A stretch of DNA of 64,000 bases from Flavobacteriales bacterium (GCA_020635515.1 JACJZS010000002.1:1226001-1290000); one strand, 5' to 3'. Positions 52,037 through 62,035 are shown, counted from the first letter of the stretch. Numbers and translations are program-made. Notes: generated by a model from the sequence alone, not told the origin.

Positions 52037-52840
52037 CTATTTCAAATCAATTAACTCAAAGTCTATGGTTTTTCCAAACATCATTTTTGCAATTCGTTTG
52101 AAATTCTTTGTTATATCAGAAAGGTAAAAAGAAAAGGTAGGTGTAATTTCGGTGGTATTCAAGAGGTTATTTTGTTGTAATTCGTGCTTGATATAATTTG
52201 CAACTATAGAAGGAGAGTCAACTACATTTACAGAATTATTAAAGAAATTTCGTACTTCGTTATGAATAAGAGGATAATGCGTACAACCTAAAATAATAGT
52301 ATCTATGTCAGAAAATTTTGAACTGTTTAGATAGGTTTTTAAAATTACTTTTGAAATTTCATGATTGTAAAATCCTTCTTCAATCATAGGTGCAAGAAGT
52401 GGAGTTGCTAATTCATGAACCTTTAAGTGTGGATTTCTTTTAAGGATACTTCGTTTATAAATATGTGAATTTACGGTAGCTTTAGTTGCAATTACGCCAA
52501 TTTTACTATGGATTTCAAAGCCAATTTTATCTGCTACAGGAGAAATTACATCAAAAACCAAACTCTTTCCATCAACCAGTTTTTTTACTGACCTAAAAGC
52601 ATTTGCAGAAGCTGTGTTGCAGGCAATAACAATCGCTTTACAGTTTTTAGAAAGTAAAAAATTAGTAATTCGCTCAGAATATTCTATAACGGTTTCTTTT
52701 GACTTATCTCCGTACGGAAGGTGCTTGGAATCACCAAAATAAATGATATTCTCATTAGGCATTATTCGTTTAATTTCTTTGGCTACTGTAAGACCACCTA
52801 CTCCCGAATCAAAAATTCCTATTGCTTGGTTAGATTCCAT
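52037..52840 (-). CDS. murI: Glutamate racemase
   Basis: Makes D-glutamate for peptidoglycan. 267 residues with IGIFDSGVGGLTVAKEI near the N terminus (catalytic Asp context), YFGDSKHLPYGDKS near 35, AIVIACNTASANAF near 72 (first catalytic Cys) and TIILGCTHYPLIHNEV near 182 (second catalytic Cys). All key residues are present. In many flavobacteria murI follows the ompH genes; here it is separate. Confidence 0.97.
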   Translation of the reverse strand: MESNQAIGIFDSGVGGLTVAKEIKRIMPNENIIYFGDSKHLPYGDKSKETVIEYSERITNFLLSKNCKAIVIACNTASANAFRSVKKLVDGKSLVFDVISPVADKIGFEIHSKIGVIATKATVNSHIYKRSILKRNPHLKVHELATPLLAPMIEEGFYNHEISKVILKTYLNSSKFSDIDTIILGCTHYPLIHNEVRNFFNNSVNVVDSPSIVANYIKHELQQNNLLNTTEITPTFSFYLSDITKNFKRIAKMMFGKTIDFELIDLK

Positions 52841-52871
52841 TTAGCTATCAAACTATTTTAGGTAATAAATA

Positions 52872-52914
52872 TATTTAAAAATTCCCATCAAATCAAAAGA
52901 TTTTAATGGGAATT
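52872..52914 (-). terminator. Hairpin terminator after rplY
   Basis: On the minus strand AATTCCCAT (52914-52906) pairs with ATGGGAATT (52888-52880), with further A-T pairing inside, followed by a short T run. It lies about 30 bases after the rplY stop. Confidence 0.7.
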
Positions 52915-52943
52915 ACGTTTTTTAATAAAAAAAGATTTTCTTT

Positions 52944-53561
52944 TTATTCTTCTCCACCTTCACTGCTTTCTCCTTCTGCTTCTTCGCTTTCATCTTCATC
53001 GGAATCATCAACAGCAACTCTTGAAGTTCTAACAGCAACTACAACAGCATTATCTGGGTGCATAAAAGTGTAGTTATCATTCTTTAAAGCTTCTACATAT
53101 ATCTTACCTCCAATTCTAAGGTTTGTGATGTCAATTTTTATCTCATCAGGAAGATTAGATGGTAGTGCTTTAACGGTAAGTTTTCTAAGGTTTTGTCTTA
53201 ATTTACCTCCATTTGTAACCCCTCTAGAACGCCCATACAGACGAACAGGGATTTCCATAGATACTGCTTTATCGGGATTTAACTGATAGAAATCAGCGTG
53301 TAAAATTGCATCACTCACAGGATGAAATTGAATGTCTTGTAAGATTGCATCAATTTTTTCTCCACTTTCCAACACAATTGTTACAGTATGTGCATCTGAT
53401 GTGTACACAAGATTTTTGAAGTTACTTTCTTGTGTAGAAAAGTGAATAGTATCTCCACCTCCATAGATTACACAAGGAACTAATTCAGCATTACGTAGTG
53501 CTTTTGTAGAAACTTTGCCTACGCTTTCTCTTTTTTGTCCTTTAATTTCAATTGATTTCAT
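52944..53561 (-). CDS. rplY: 50S ribosomal protein L25 (long Ctc/TL5 type)
   Basis: 205 residues. The N-terminal L25 domain (about 1-95) binds 5S rRNA and contains KGQKRESVGKVSTKALRNAE and HADFYQLNPDKAVSM. A TL5-like beta domain follows, with LRKLTVKALPSNLPDEIKID. The protein ends in a highly acidic tail (about 180-205), common in this group. It starts 12 bases after prs on the same strand, the classical prs-rplY pair. Confidence 0.97.
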   Translation of the reverse strand: MKSIEIKGQKRESVGKVSTKALRNAELVPCVIYGGGDTIHFSTQESNFKNLVYTSDAHTVTIVLESGEKIDAILQDIQFHPVSDAILHADFYQLNPDKAVSMEIPVRLYGRSRGVTNGGKLRQNLRKLTVKALPSNLPDEIKIDITNLRIGGKIYVEALKNDNYTFMHPDNAVVVAVRTSRVAVDDSDEDESEEAEGESSEGGEE

Positions 53562-53573
53562 TATATATAAATA

Positions 53574-54512
53574 TTAATAAATAAATTTTTCGCTTATACT
53601 TTTTCCTTTATGTACCAGTTTCATTACTTCAGCAAAAAGAGAAGCACAAGAAAGTACTTTTATTTTTGATGAATCTTTATTAGGATTTAAAGGAATGCTA
53701 TCCGTTACTACAACTTCAGAAAGTGCAGAGTTTGCTATTTTTTCGTAAGCACCTCCCGAAAGAATTGGGTGTGTTGCCATAGCACGTACGCTTTTTGCTC
53801 CTTTTTCCATAATGATGTCCGCAGCTTTCGTAAGAGTTCCTGCTGTATCAATCATGTCGTCAACAAGAATTACGTTTCGGTCTTGCACATCACCAATTAA
53901 GAACATATCGTTTACTTGATTTGCTTTTTTCCTTTCTTTATAGCAAATTACAATATCAGCATTTAGATTCTTTGCGTATGCTTTTGCTCTTTTTGCTCCT
54001 CCCATATCTGGTGAAGCAATTGTTAGATTATCTAAATTTAATGACTTTACATACTCAACAAATATGGTTGAAGCATATAAATGATCCACAGGAATTTCAA
54101 AGAAACCTTGAATTTGGTCGGCGTGTAAATCCATCGTCATTACTCGTGTAGCTCCTGCTGCAGTAAGTAAATTTGCTACTAGCTTTGCACCTATCGGAAC
54201 ACGAGGTTTATCTTTTCTGTCTTGTCTTGCCAATCCAAAATAAGGAATTACGCAAGTTATTTTATCTGCAGATGCTCTTTTTGCAGCATCTATCATCAAA
54301 AGCATTTCCATTAAATTTTCCGCAGGTGGAAATGTAGAACCAATTAAGAAAACGCGTGCACCACGAACCGATTGGTCAAACGATGGTTGGTATTCTCCAT
54401 CACTAAAGTCTAAAAAGTGCATTTCTCCTAATGGTAAACCAAAGTTTTCTGCAATTTTTTCTGCTAATATTTTGTTGTTCCTTGTAGGAAATAACAAGAC
54501 GTTTTGTTTCAT
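53574..54512 (-). CDS. prs: Ribose-phosphate pyrophosphokinase
   Basis: Makes PRPP, a precursor of nucleotides and also of histidine (the HisG substrate). 312 residues with FSDGEYQPSFDQSVRGARVF near residue 40, YFGLARQDRKDKPRVPIGAK near 97 and the PRPP-binding loop NVILVDDMIDTAGTLTKAA near 215. Operon with rplY. Confidence 0.97.
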   Translation of the reverse strand: MKQNVLLFPTRNNKILAEKIAENFGLPLGEMHFLDFSDGEYQPSFDQSVRGARVFLIGSTFPPAENLMEMLLMIDAAKRASADKITCVIPYFGLARQDRKDKPRVPIGAKLVANLLTAAGATRVMTMDLHADQIQGFFEIPVDHLYASTIFVEYVKSLNLDNLTIASPDMGGAKRAKAYAKNLNADIVICYKERKKANQVNDMFLIGDVQDRNVILVDDMIDTAGTLTKAADIIMEKGAKSVRAMATHPILSGGAYEKIANSALSEVVVTDSIPLNPNKDSSKIKVLSCASLFAEVMKLVHKGKSISEKFIY

Positions 54513-54547
54513 AATCTTATATAAGTGAGCAAAATTGTAACAGTTTG

Positions 54548-54555
54548 CAAAGTTA
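54548..54555 (-). promoter_or_regulatory. Promoter -7 element for prs-rplY
   Basis: The minus strand reads TAACTTTG, matching TAnnTTTG, 35 bases before the prs start. Confidence 0.5.
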
Positions 54556-54612
54556 CACTAATTTTATAATTATGAAAATAATAAAGAATTTCTTTTTTAA
54601 TGATTTTAGGAA

Positions 54613-55641
54613 TCAGTCTAAAATAACTTTATAAATCGTTTTCCAGTTTTTTCCTGTTACAAGGAATTGATTATCTTTTACATGAGCAATTCCATTAAGT
54701 ACACCTTCTATATTGGTTTTATTTTTATTCACGAGCTCAGAAAAATCGTAGGTTTCAATAACTTCTCCTGTTTTAGGTTCTATGACAATGATTATATTTT
54801 CCTGCCAAATATTAGCATAAATTTTTCCATTGGCAAACTCCAATTCATTCATTTTTAAATACAGCTTGTCGTATCCAACTACAGGAATTGATTTTATGTA
54901 TTTAAAGTTAGAATCTAAAATAGTAAGATTTGGATTTTTTTCCTCAGAAGAAACATAAAAATTAGTTCCATCGTTACATATTCCCCAACCTTCTCTTAAC
55001 TGTGCTGGATAAGGAAGTTCTTCTTGTAGTTTTAAATCAAGGGAATACACAAAAACGGTATTGCTTTTCCAACTCAGTTGATACACCTTATCATTAAAAA
55101 TGGTAAGACCTTCTGCAAAAATTTTTGAATCGTTTGCACTGGAAAGTAGTTCTTTTGTGCTGTTGAGGTTTCGTGTGATTATTTTAGATTCTCCATATTG
55201 TCCAGCACTTTCGTAGAGAATTCCATTATGAATTTCTAATCCTTGAGTGAACAGTTTGTCGTCATGAGGAAGTTCTTCCAAAATGATATACGTTCCCTTT
55301 TTTTCTTGATTAGATGAATATACTGTAAAGTACCGTTCAAATGATTTTTCTTTGTTATCAGAATAGTTAAAGACAACGGTTATATAATTAATTCCTAAAT
55401 TAACCAAAGTAGAATCCAATACAGCTTGTGTGCCTTTTATTTCTTTTTCGTTGATTAAAACCTTTATGGAGTTGATGTTTTCGTTTTTATCTGTATATTC
55501 AAAAGCAAGTGTATCGTTAGTTCTGTATATGCCTTTTTCAATTTCTTTTAAGTTGGATTTAATGTTTAATCTATCCTCGCAAGAGAAAATAAGCAACGCA
55601 GAAATTAATACAACAAAACTAAATAGGAATTTATTTTTCAT
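54613..55641 (-). CDS. Glutaminyl-peptide cyclotransferase (propeller type) lipoprotein
   Basis: 342 residues with a lipoprotein leader (lipobox IFSC, Cys near 21), a short Ig-like region, then a five-bladed propeller (about 110-342). It carries the plant/bacterial-type glutaminyl cyclase signatures LFTQGLEIHNGILYES, FAEGLTIFNDKVYQLSW, REGWGICNDGTNFYVS, MNELEFANGKIYANIWQ and LNGIAHVKD. The enzyme cyclises N-terminal Gln to pyroglutamate on exported proteins. Many T9SS and SPI-cleaved proteins in this phylum start with Gln after cleavage, which gives it many candidate substrates. Its start overlaps lgt by 11 bases. Confidence 0.9.
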   Translation of the reverse strand: MKNKFLFSFVVLISALLIFSCEDRLNIKSNLKEIEKGIYRTNDTLAFEYTDKNENINSIKVLINEKEIKGTQAVLDSTLVNLGINYITVVFNYSDNKEKSFERYFTVYSSNQEKKGTYIILEELPHDDKLFTQGLEIHNGILYESAGQYGESKIITRNLNSTKELLSSANDSKIFAEGLTIFNDKVYQLSWKSNTVFVYSLDLKLQEELPYPAQLREGWGICNDGTNFYVSSEEKNPNLTILDSNFKYIKSIPVVGYDKLYLKMNELEFANGKIYANIWQENIIIVIEPKTGEVIETYDFSELVNKNKTNIEGVLNGIAHVKDNQFLVTGKNWKTIYKVILD

Positions 55642-56500
55642 CTTTTATTTTTCTATTTTTAGATGTAACCAAAATAATTATACCTGCAATTATAAAAGGT
55701 ATACTTAATGTCTGACCACTATTTAAACCAAAAAGAGTTATATATTCATCTCCTTGTGGCTCTTTTAAAAACTCAACAAAAAACCTAATTGAAAATAATG
55801 AAATAAGAAAAATCCCGAACAATCTTCCCGTATAAAGCTTAATCTTAGTTTTAAAGAATAAAAAATATAAAACTAAAAATAATATCAGGTATAAAAATGA
55901 TTCATAAAGTTGGGAAGCATGTCGAGGAACTACTGCTCCGTAACTTAAACTTTGTTGTTTAAATAAAACTGCAAAATCAGAATCAGATGGTTTTCCTACA
56001 ATTTCTGAATTAAAAAAATTCCCCAGTCTAATAAAAAAACCTGCCAAAGCTATAGTTAAACTAATCCTATCAAACAACCATAATGTTGGCTTTTCCCTAA
56101 AAAATTTATACTTTAAAATAAAAATACAAATAACAATTAAAACTGCCGCACCATGACTTGCAAGGCCTGCAAAACCTGTAAATTCATAACCCGATATACC
56201 TAAAAACGAAGAATTTGGATTTTCTTGTATTGGCAAAAACCATTCAATTGGGTGATGTTTAAAATAATCCCACCTGTAGAAGAATACTTCCCCAGATCTT
56301 GCTCCAATTAACACGGCAAAAAACATGTACAGAAAAACTTTATCCAAAAGTTCTAAATCAATATTTTCTTCTTTAAATATTTTTTTAAAAATGTAAAAAC
56401 CACATAAAAAAGCACAAACGAACATCAAACTATAAAAATGCAAGGTGAAACTTCCTATTTCTATACCTTTAGTTCCTTCCCAAGTAATGTATGAAAACAT
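55631..56500 (-). CDS. lgt: Prolipoprotein diacylglyceryl transferase
   Basis: Adds diacylglycerol to the lipobox Cys of prolipoproteins, in the inner membrane. 289 residues with about seven membrane helices. Conserved motifs are LIGARSGEVFFYRWDY near 85, GLASHGAAVLIVI near 130, FIRLGNFFNSEIVGKPSD near 172 and VVPRHASQLYESFLY near 205 with the essential His and Arg. It lies between yidD and the glutaminyl cyclase gene, overlapping the latter by 11 bases. Confidence 0.95.
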   Translation of the reverse strand: MFSYITWEGTKGIEIGSFTLHFYSLMFVCAFLCGFYIFKKIFKEENIDLELLDKVFLYMFFAVLIGARSGEVFFYRWDYFKHHPIEWFLPIQENPNSSFLGISGYEFTGFAGLASHGAAVLIVICIFILKYKFFREKPTLWLFDRISLTIALAGFFIRLGNFFNSEIVGKPSDSDFAVLFKQQSLSYGAVVPRHASQLYESFLYLILFLVLYFLFFKTKIKLYTGRLFGIFLISLFSIRFFVEFLKEPQGDEYITLFGLNSGQTLSIPFIIAGIIILVTSKNRKIKDEK

Positions 56501-56515
56501 AATACGTAAATTAAA

Positions 56516-56755
56516 TTAGTTTTTTTTCTTTTTAGGAACAGGATCGTATCCTGATTTTCCCCACGGATGACAACGAAAAATTCGAGTAATTCCTAAACGC
56601 AAACCTACAAACAATCCGTGAGTTTGCAAAGCTTCTATCATATAGTTTGAACACGTAGGTGTAAATCTGCAATTGCTTCCTATATAAGGAGAAATAGCAA
56701 GTTGGTAAAACTTAACTAATGTTACAAACGGAAAAATTAGTATTTTTTTAATCAA
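56516..56755 (-). CDS. yidD: Membrane protein insertion efficiency factor YidD
   Basis: 79 residues with the family signature YQLAISPYIGSNCRFTPTCS and CHPWGKSGYDPVP, with an N-terminal amphipathic or hydrophobic helix. YidD helps YidC insert inner-membrane proteins. It lies 15 bases upstream of lgt on the same strand and 21 bases downstream of the barrel protein. Confidence 0.95.
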   Translation of the reverse strand: MIKKILIFPFVTLVKFYQLAISPYIGSNCRFTPTCSNYMIEALQTHGLFVGLRLGITRIFRCHPWGKSGYDPVPKKKKN

Positions 56756-56776
56756 AACATAAAGTAAAAATAACGT

Positions 56777-58492
56777 CTAAAATTTAAATGTCAATCCTCC
56801 TAAAACTTGTATTCCCAAAACAGGATAATGCAAGTACGATTCATAATTACTACTAAGTAGATTATTTCCATTTACAAAAACACTAAATTGTTTATTAATG
56901 GAATACATCGCTGTTGCATTTAGGTCAAAATACGAATCTAGTTTTTTTTGTGTTTTTACAAGCATTTCATTTTCATCTAATTTATAATCGTTAGACTTTC
57001 TATTGCTTGTAAAAGTACCAGAAGCTCCCAAAGTTAGTTTATTGGAAAGTAATTTATACGAACCAAAAACAGTTGCTGTAATATCTGGAATGTAATAAAC
57101 TACGTTTTTCGCATCTACATTTTGGTATAAAATTGAAGTTCCTACTTCTAATTTTTCAATCGGATTTGCTTTTACTTCAGCATTTACGTATATTCTATTA
57201 GCGTCGGTATAATTGACTTCAAAACCATTCAAACGATTGTATGCAACTAAATTAGTTGAATCATACAGATTTGATTTAGCGAAAAAAGCAAAGTTTTCTA
57301 TTTCTTCGTAACCTAATGTTGCTTTGTAGTTTACAAAATCGGCATATTTTCCTTTAATTCCACCAAAAACATTGTATTTTGTATTGGTAGGAAGAATTAT
57401 TTGGTTTGGTGTTAAATACAAGTTTTTACTAAGTAATTCTTTATATGAGTTGATATTGATTCCTCCATTAACTCCAGCAAAAATTTCAAAGAGATCTAAT
57501 CCGTAGAAGTTAAAATCTACTTTTGGATAAATATTAAAATTACTTTCAGAAACGATTCCACTGTGATTAATGAATTGTAGATTAGCTCCTACTTTCAAAT
57601 AACTTTTGTCTAAATTAAACGTAGCAACAGGAGCAATTCCTAAATTGGTATTGGAAAAATCAGAATTAAATTTAGAGAAATTAGAAGTCGTATGTTCCAT
57701 ATTTATTTCAGCTTCTGTGCCAAAAGTAAGGTCAGGAAGTATAATGTCAGAAGCTATATTGTCGTATTTTAACTTGGATTCTGCTTGAATAGAAGTTTCA
57801 TTAGCATCAAACTTATCGGATATATTGTATGCTTCAAACGAAGCATAATCAATAAATGTATGATTAAACAAACGATAAAAACCTTTTGCTCCAACGTTGA
57901 GGTATTTATTTTCTAAATCAGTATTCGCCGATGCAAAACTTTTTTCTGATAATCCAAAATAATTGATTTTGTCGAGCTGAAAATCGGTGGCAACTAAAAG
58001 TTCCGAGTTGTCGAATCTGTGGAAAAGAGAAACTTCGGCATCATTTCTAGATTGATTGCTGTCCCAAGGAATATCACTTTCAGAAAAACCAGAAGTAGAA
58101 AGATGATTGTATTCTAAACTAACTTTTGTATTTTCTTTTAAAGGGAAAGTAAAAATTCCTTCGGCAAGAAACTTTCCGTAGTTTCCGTATCCTGCTTTTA
58201 TGTAGTGATTGTATATAGCGTTAGAGAATTCGGATTCAACCTTTTGTGCAGGTAGAGTAGAGGTTTCAAAATTAGAAGTTGGTTCTATATCTTCTATGGT
58301 ATATTCTATTTTTTCTTCTTCTGTGGAAGAAAGTTTTGGCTCATCTTTTTTGGTAGGATTGGTTCTTTTCTTTTCAATGTTTTTGGTGTCTACTTCGTAT
58401 TTTCTTTTTATAACAACGTGCTCTTCTTCAATTTGTGAGAAAACAAAACAAGGAAGTAAAAGGAAGAGAATGTATTTTATTTTTAAAGGCAT
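56777..58492 (-). CDS. Putative outer-membrane beta-barrel protein (TonB-receptor-like, no plug)
   Basis: 571 residues from ATG 58492. A signal peptide ends FVFSQ near residue 19, then a charged, low-complexity linker (about 20-85, RKYEVDTKNIEKKRTNPTKK). A long barrel pattern runs to the C-terminal aromatic (YESYLHYPVLGIQVLGGLTF). The C terminus resembles TonB-dependent receptor barrels, but no plug domain is present, so uptake by the TonB route is doubtful. In flavobacterial genomes this family is found beside yidD and lgt. Function unknown. Confidence 0.75.
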   Translation of the reverse strand: MPLKIKYILFLLLPCFVFSQIEEEHVVIKRKYEVDTKNIEKKRTNPTKKDEPKLSSTEEEKIEYTIEDIEPTSNFETSTLPAQKVESEFSNAIYNHYIKAGYGNYGKFLAEGIFTFPLKENTKVSLEYNHLSTSGFSESDIPWDSNQSRNDAEVSLFHRFDNSELLVATDFQLDKINYFGLSEKSFASANTDLENKYLNVGAKGFYRLFNHTFIDYASFEAYNISDKFDANETSIQAESKLKYDNIASDIILPDLTFGTEAEINMEHTTSNFSKFNSDFSNTNLGIAPVATFNLDKSYLKVGANLQFINHSGIVSESNFNIYPKVDFNFYGLDLFEIFAGVNGGININSYKELLSKNLYLTPNQIILPTNTKYNVFGGIKGKYADFVNYKATLGYEEIENFAFFAKSNLYDSTNLVAYNRLNGFEVNYTDANRIYVNAEVKANPIEKLEVGTSILYQNVDAKNVVYYIPDITATVFGSYKLLSNKLTLGASGTFTSNRKSNDYKLDENEMLVKTQKKLDSYFDLNATAMYSINKQFSVFVNGNNLLSSNYESYLHYPVLGIQVLGGLTFKF

Positions 58493-58532
58493 TTTTAAGT
58501 AAATTTTATATGATAACACAAATTTGTGAAGT

Positions 58533-59516
58533 TTATTTTGTAAGAGAAGAGATAAGTTTTAATTCTTTTTGCAAATCTAAATAAGTATACTCAGATTTTA
58601 GTTGTTCTAGGTTTTTTTTTACGGATTTTAAAAATGTTCTGTGTTTTTCGGTATTGGAATTAAATGGTTTATGATTAATACTTAAGTTTAGCTTATTGAT
58701 TTTTATGTTTAATTCTTTTGTTTCGTTAGTGAAAAATACTTCAGAAAACTTTTCCCAAATATAATTAATTGCAGTTTCATTTGGATGAACTAAATCAGAT
58801 TTATAAAAACGATAATCACGTAACTCATCAATAACTATTTCGTACGATGGGAAATAATAACAGTTGGAATAAGTATTACAAATTTGATAAACCGCAGAAA
58901 TCAATCGAGATTTGGAAACATTATTTTCTATAATACCATCTTTTATATGACGAACAGGACTTACAGTACATACAATCTTTAAATCAGGATTAAATGCAGT
59001 TAGCTTGGAAGTTATTTTTTCTAATGAAGAAATGATTTCACTCTCAGTTAGGAGTTTTTTGTTGAATTCTTTTGCTGGAATTTTGTGACAATTGGCGACG
59101 ATTTTTTTACTTTCTAAATATTCATAAATAAACGAAGTTCCTAGCGTTATAAACAGTGTTTTACTTTTTTGTAATTGAACGTTAGATTCTGTAATTCGTT
59201 TATTAATTTGCACAAGAAAATCTTGTTTGTTGGTGGAATTGAATTGAGAATGAAAATCCCAAGAAAAATAAAGTTCATCGTAAAGTAAAACTTCATTTTC
59301 TGTATAATGATTTAGATTTGTAATTCTATCTATGCATGTTTCAATTGCAATCGGATTAAATAGAATGCCAAACGGATTCGAATAAACATTAAATTTAAAT
59401 TCGCTTAATTTCTTTGCAATTTCTTCAGAAAAACAAGAGCCAACAGTAAAAATACAATCGTGATGATTGATTGTAAAATCAAAATTAAATTCAGGAGAAT
59501 CTAAAAGTAATTTCAT
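58533..59516 (-). CDS. GSCFA-domain protein
   Basis: 327 residues. The defining motif appears as IFTVGSCFSEEIAKKL near residue 25, followed by FNVYSNPFGILFNPI, TLGTSFIYEYLESKKIVANC and VCTVSPVRHIKDGIIENNVS. The GSCFA domain is related to SGNH/GDSL-type hydrolases, and the Ser in GSCFS is a candidate nucleophile. Substrate and role are unknown. It ends 13 bases after an inferred end of the carbamoyltransferase operon partner (4-base gap). Confidence 0.9.
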   Translation of the reverse strand: MKLLLDSPEFNFDFTINHHDCIFTVGSCFSEEIAKKLSEFKFNVYSNPFGILFNPIAIETCIDRITNLNHYTENEVLLYDELYFSWDFHSQFNSTNKQDFLVQINKRITESNVQLQKSKTLFITLGTSFIYEYLESKKIVANCHKIPAKEFNKKLLTESEIISSLEKITSKLTAFNPDLKIVCTVSPVRHIKDGIIENNVSKSRLISAVYQICNTYSNCYYFPSYEIVIDELRDYRFYKSDLVHPNETAINYIWEKFSEVFFTNETKELNIKINKLNLSINHKPFNSNTEKHRTFLKSVKKNLEQLKSEYTYLDLQKELKLISSLTK

Positions 59517-59520
59517 TTAT

Positions 59521-60474
59521 TTACTTAGACTTTAAGCATTCAGAAAAAATGGTCTGAGCAGAAAAAATTCGGTTAGTCGCTTCAGGAATTACAATAGAAG
59601 AATCGGAATCCAATACATCATCAGAAACAATAAGATTTCTACGAACAGGTAAACAATGCATAAACTTTCCGTTGTTGGTTAGGTTCATTTTTTCTTTGGT
59701 GACTGTCCAAGAAGAATCATTGCTTAGGATTTTTCCGTAATCGGTAAACGAACTCCAGTTTTTTGCATAAACGAAGTCAGCATCTTTTAACGCTTCATCT
59801 TGATCATAAATGATTTGACTTCCGTTGGTGAATTTCTCATTAAGTTCGTATCCTTTTGGGTGTGTAATTACAAAGTCCACAAAATCAATTTGAGAGAACC
59901 AATCAGCAAACGAATTAGGAACCGATTGTGGCAATGCACGAACATGAGGTGCCCAAGTAAGAACTACTTTTACGCGTTCGGTTTTTTTGTATTCTGCAAT
60001 GGTAATTAAATCTGCAAACGATTGTAACGGATGTAATGTTGCACTTTCTAAACTTACCACAGGAACAGAAGAGTTTTCTACTACTTTGTTTAGAATTACT
60101 TCATTGTAATCTTCGTCTTTGTTTTTTAAATTAGGAAAAGTACGAACTCCCAATACATCACAATACGCACTCATCACTTGAATCGCTTCTTTGATGTGTT
60201 CTTGTGAATTTCCGTCCATTACCGTTCCGTCTGCCATTTCAAGTGTCCAAGAGTCGGAACCAGCATTCAAAACCCAAACATTTGCACCAAGATTATAGGC
60301 AGCTTTTATGGAACTTAAACGAGTTCTTAAACTAGGATTAAAAAAGATTAAACCTACGGTTTTGTTTTCTCCTATATGCTTATCTGTAAACGGATTTTTT
60401 TTATAATCGAGAGCTTTGTTTAAAAGTTCTTTATAGTTAGATTTTACATCATTAAACGAAAAGAATTGTTTCAT
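59521..60474 (-). CDS. argF': N-acetyl- or N-succinylornithine carbamoyltransferase
   Basis: Carbamoylates acylated ornithine in the variant arginine pathway of Bacteroidota. 317 residues from ATG 60474 with the carbamoyl-phosphate motif FFNPSLRTRLSSIKAA near residue 37, DGTVMDGNSQEHIKEAIQV near 80 and the acyl-ornithine-type ATLHPLQSFADLITI near 150. The C-terminal HCLPVRRNLIVSDDVLD is also typical. Bacteroides enzymes use N-succinylornithine; the loop residues that separate the two specificities cannot be judged reliably here. Other arg genes are not in the window. It lies 4 bases upstream of the GSCFA gene. Confidence 0.93.
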   Translation of the reverse strand: MKQFFSFNDVKSNYKELLNKALDYKKNPFTDKHIGENKTVGLIFFNPSLRTRLSSIKAAYNLGANVWVLNAGSDSWTLEMADGTVMDGNSQEHIKEAIQVMSAYCDVLGVRTFPNLKNKDEDYNEVILNKVVENSSVPVVSLESATLHPLQSFADLITIAEYKKTERVKVVLTWAPHVRALPQSVPNSFADWFSQIDFVDFVITHPKGYELNEKFTNGSQIIYDQDEALKDADFVYAKNWSSFTDYGKILSNDSSWTVTKEKMNLTNNGKFMHCLPVRRNLIVSDDVLDSDSSIVIPEATNRIFSAQTIFSECLKSK

Positions 60475-60625
60475 AATCAAAATTTGAAACAAATGTAATG
60501 ATTTTTTAAATGATAGTTGTTTTTGGTTTGTGGAATTGATTAAAATTCCTTAGTTCAATGATTTTTGCGTATTTTTAGAAGTAGGTGAGGGGAAGTAATC
60601 GCTTATAGTTAATGTTAGAAAATCA

Positions 60626-62035
60626 TTATTTTTTCAGAATCTTTATTGTTTGTTGTTTGTTATTTTTAAATTTTACTGTAGCTAGGTACACACCTTCTTC
60701 TAAACAAGAAGTATCTACCAAGTTAGTATCTGAAAATAGTACTTTTTTTCCTACTAAATTATAGATTTCAATAGCTTCAATTTTATCACCACTATTGATT
60801 TTTAGTTCATTACCAATAGGGTTTTGATAAGTCATTTTATTTTTATATTCAAACTGTTCTGTTGAAAGAGTAGAAAAATTATACTTTGCAACTATGAAAC
60901 TCCATTCATTATTTGTGGTATTAAATTCATCACCGCAAACATATAAATAATTATCCTTTATCATTATAGAAGTGTATGATCCTGAAGAAATTAATGATTC
61001 TTTGTAAGATTCTAAATTATTTAACTTGATTATCTTCCCAGTTTCATCATAGCAAACAATAAAAGGATTTTCAGTGGCGGTATAACCAACAAAATAAAAT
61101 ATTCCATTTTCGTAGGTGAAATTATTATAATATTCTAAAGAGTTATTATCAGTTGTTAAATCAATACTCCCAACGGAATTAAAATTATTATTTAAAGTTC
61201 CATTACTATTTAAATCATAAAATTTAGTTGGTATATTTTCTAATTCCATAAAAGAAGTTTTGGCAATATTTGTTTTTAATAAATAATAATTTTGTGTAGG
61301 AAATGAATAAGAACCATTTGTCCCAAATAAATTAATAAAATTACCATCGTAATCCATTTTCTCAATATTTAATGAATTATAAAAGAACAAATTACCATCA
61401 AAACTATTAGTCATATTTCCTAGGTTATTGGCGTTTATAACTCCGTTTGTACCATATGTATTATCTATCGTACCGTCCGCAGTGTATTTTATAAATCTTT
61501 GTGTGTCAGAAATTAAAAAACTATTATCACTCATTAAAATTAACTGGTCATTGCCGAATTCAGAGGAATTAATGCCATTTATAATATCAACCCTTAATTC
61601 TCCATTTATGCCAAAAGTAGTATCTAAACTTCCATTTGGATTATACCTTAGAATAGCTTGTTGATTATTTGGTTGCCCCATAGAAAGAACATAAGAAAAG
61701 GCTACCAAAATTTTATTATTACTTTGTTTGTATATTCTAAAAGAACTTGAATAAGCTGGTAAAATTAATTTTCCACTTGTACCAAAACTATTGTCTAAAC
61801 TACCGTCTGTATTTAATTTATAAATAAGGTTTTCAATTGCAGAGCTAGCATAATATATTTTTGAGAAAATCAAAAAAGTATTATTGTCAAAATCAAAAAA
61901 ATCTAAATTATCAACTTCTCCATTCACTGATATTTTTTTAATTCCATTTGTATCAAAATTTGTGTCTAAACTTATGTTTTGTCCATTTATATTTAGAACA
62001 AGAATTAATGTAATAAGGGTAGTGATTCGTATCAT
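60626..62035 (-). CDS. Secreted delta-60-repeat protein with T9SS sorting domain
   Basis: 469 residues from ATG 62035. A signal peptide ends NINGQ near residue 18, then repeated propeller-type units with the delta-60 signature: LDTNFDTNGIKKI, DGSLDNSFGTSGKLILP, PNGSLDTTFGINGELRV and DGTIDNTYGTNGVI. The C-terminal T9SS type A domain (about 400-469) ends VYLATVKFKNNKQQTIKIL. It is predicted to be secreted to the surface. Ligand and function are unknown. A start nine codons further upstream (62062) is also possible. Confidence 0.85.
   Translation of the reverse strand: MIRITTLITLILVLNINGQNISLDTNFDTNGIKKISVNGEVDNLDFFDFDNNTFLIFSKIYYASSAIENLIYKLNTDGSLDNSFGTSGKLILPAYSSSFRIYKQSNNKILVAFSYVLSMGQPNNQQAILRYNPNGSLDTTFGINGELRVDIINGINSSEFGNDQLILMSDNSFLISDTQRFIKYTADGTIDNTYGTNGVINANNLGNMTNSFDGNLFFYNSLNIEKMDYDGNFINLFGTNGSYSFPTQNYYLLKTNIAKTSFMELENIPTKFYDLNSNGTLNNNFNSVGSIDLTTDNNSLEYYNNFTYENGIFYFVGYTATENPFIVCYDETGKIIKLNNLESYKESLISSGSYTSIMIKDNYLYVCGDEFNTTNNEWSFIVAKYNFSTLSTEQFEYKNKMTYQNPIGNELKINSGDKIEAIEIYNLVGKKVLFSDTNLVDTSCLEEGVYLATVKFKNNKQQTIKILKK

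Noticed and set aside
53921..54151. Plus-strand open frame inside prs
   Set aside because: It is antisense to the conserved catalytic region of prs with no independent support.
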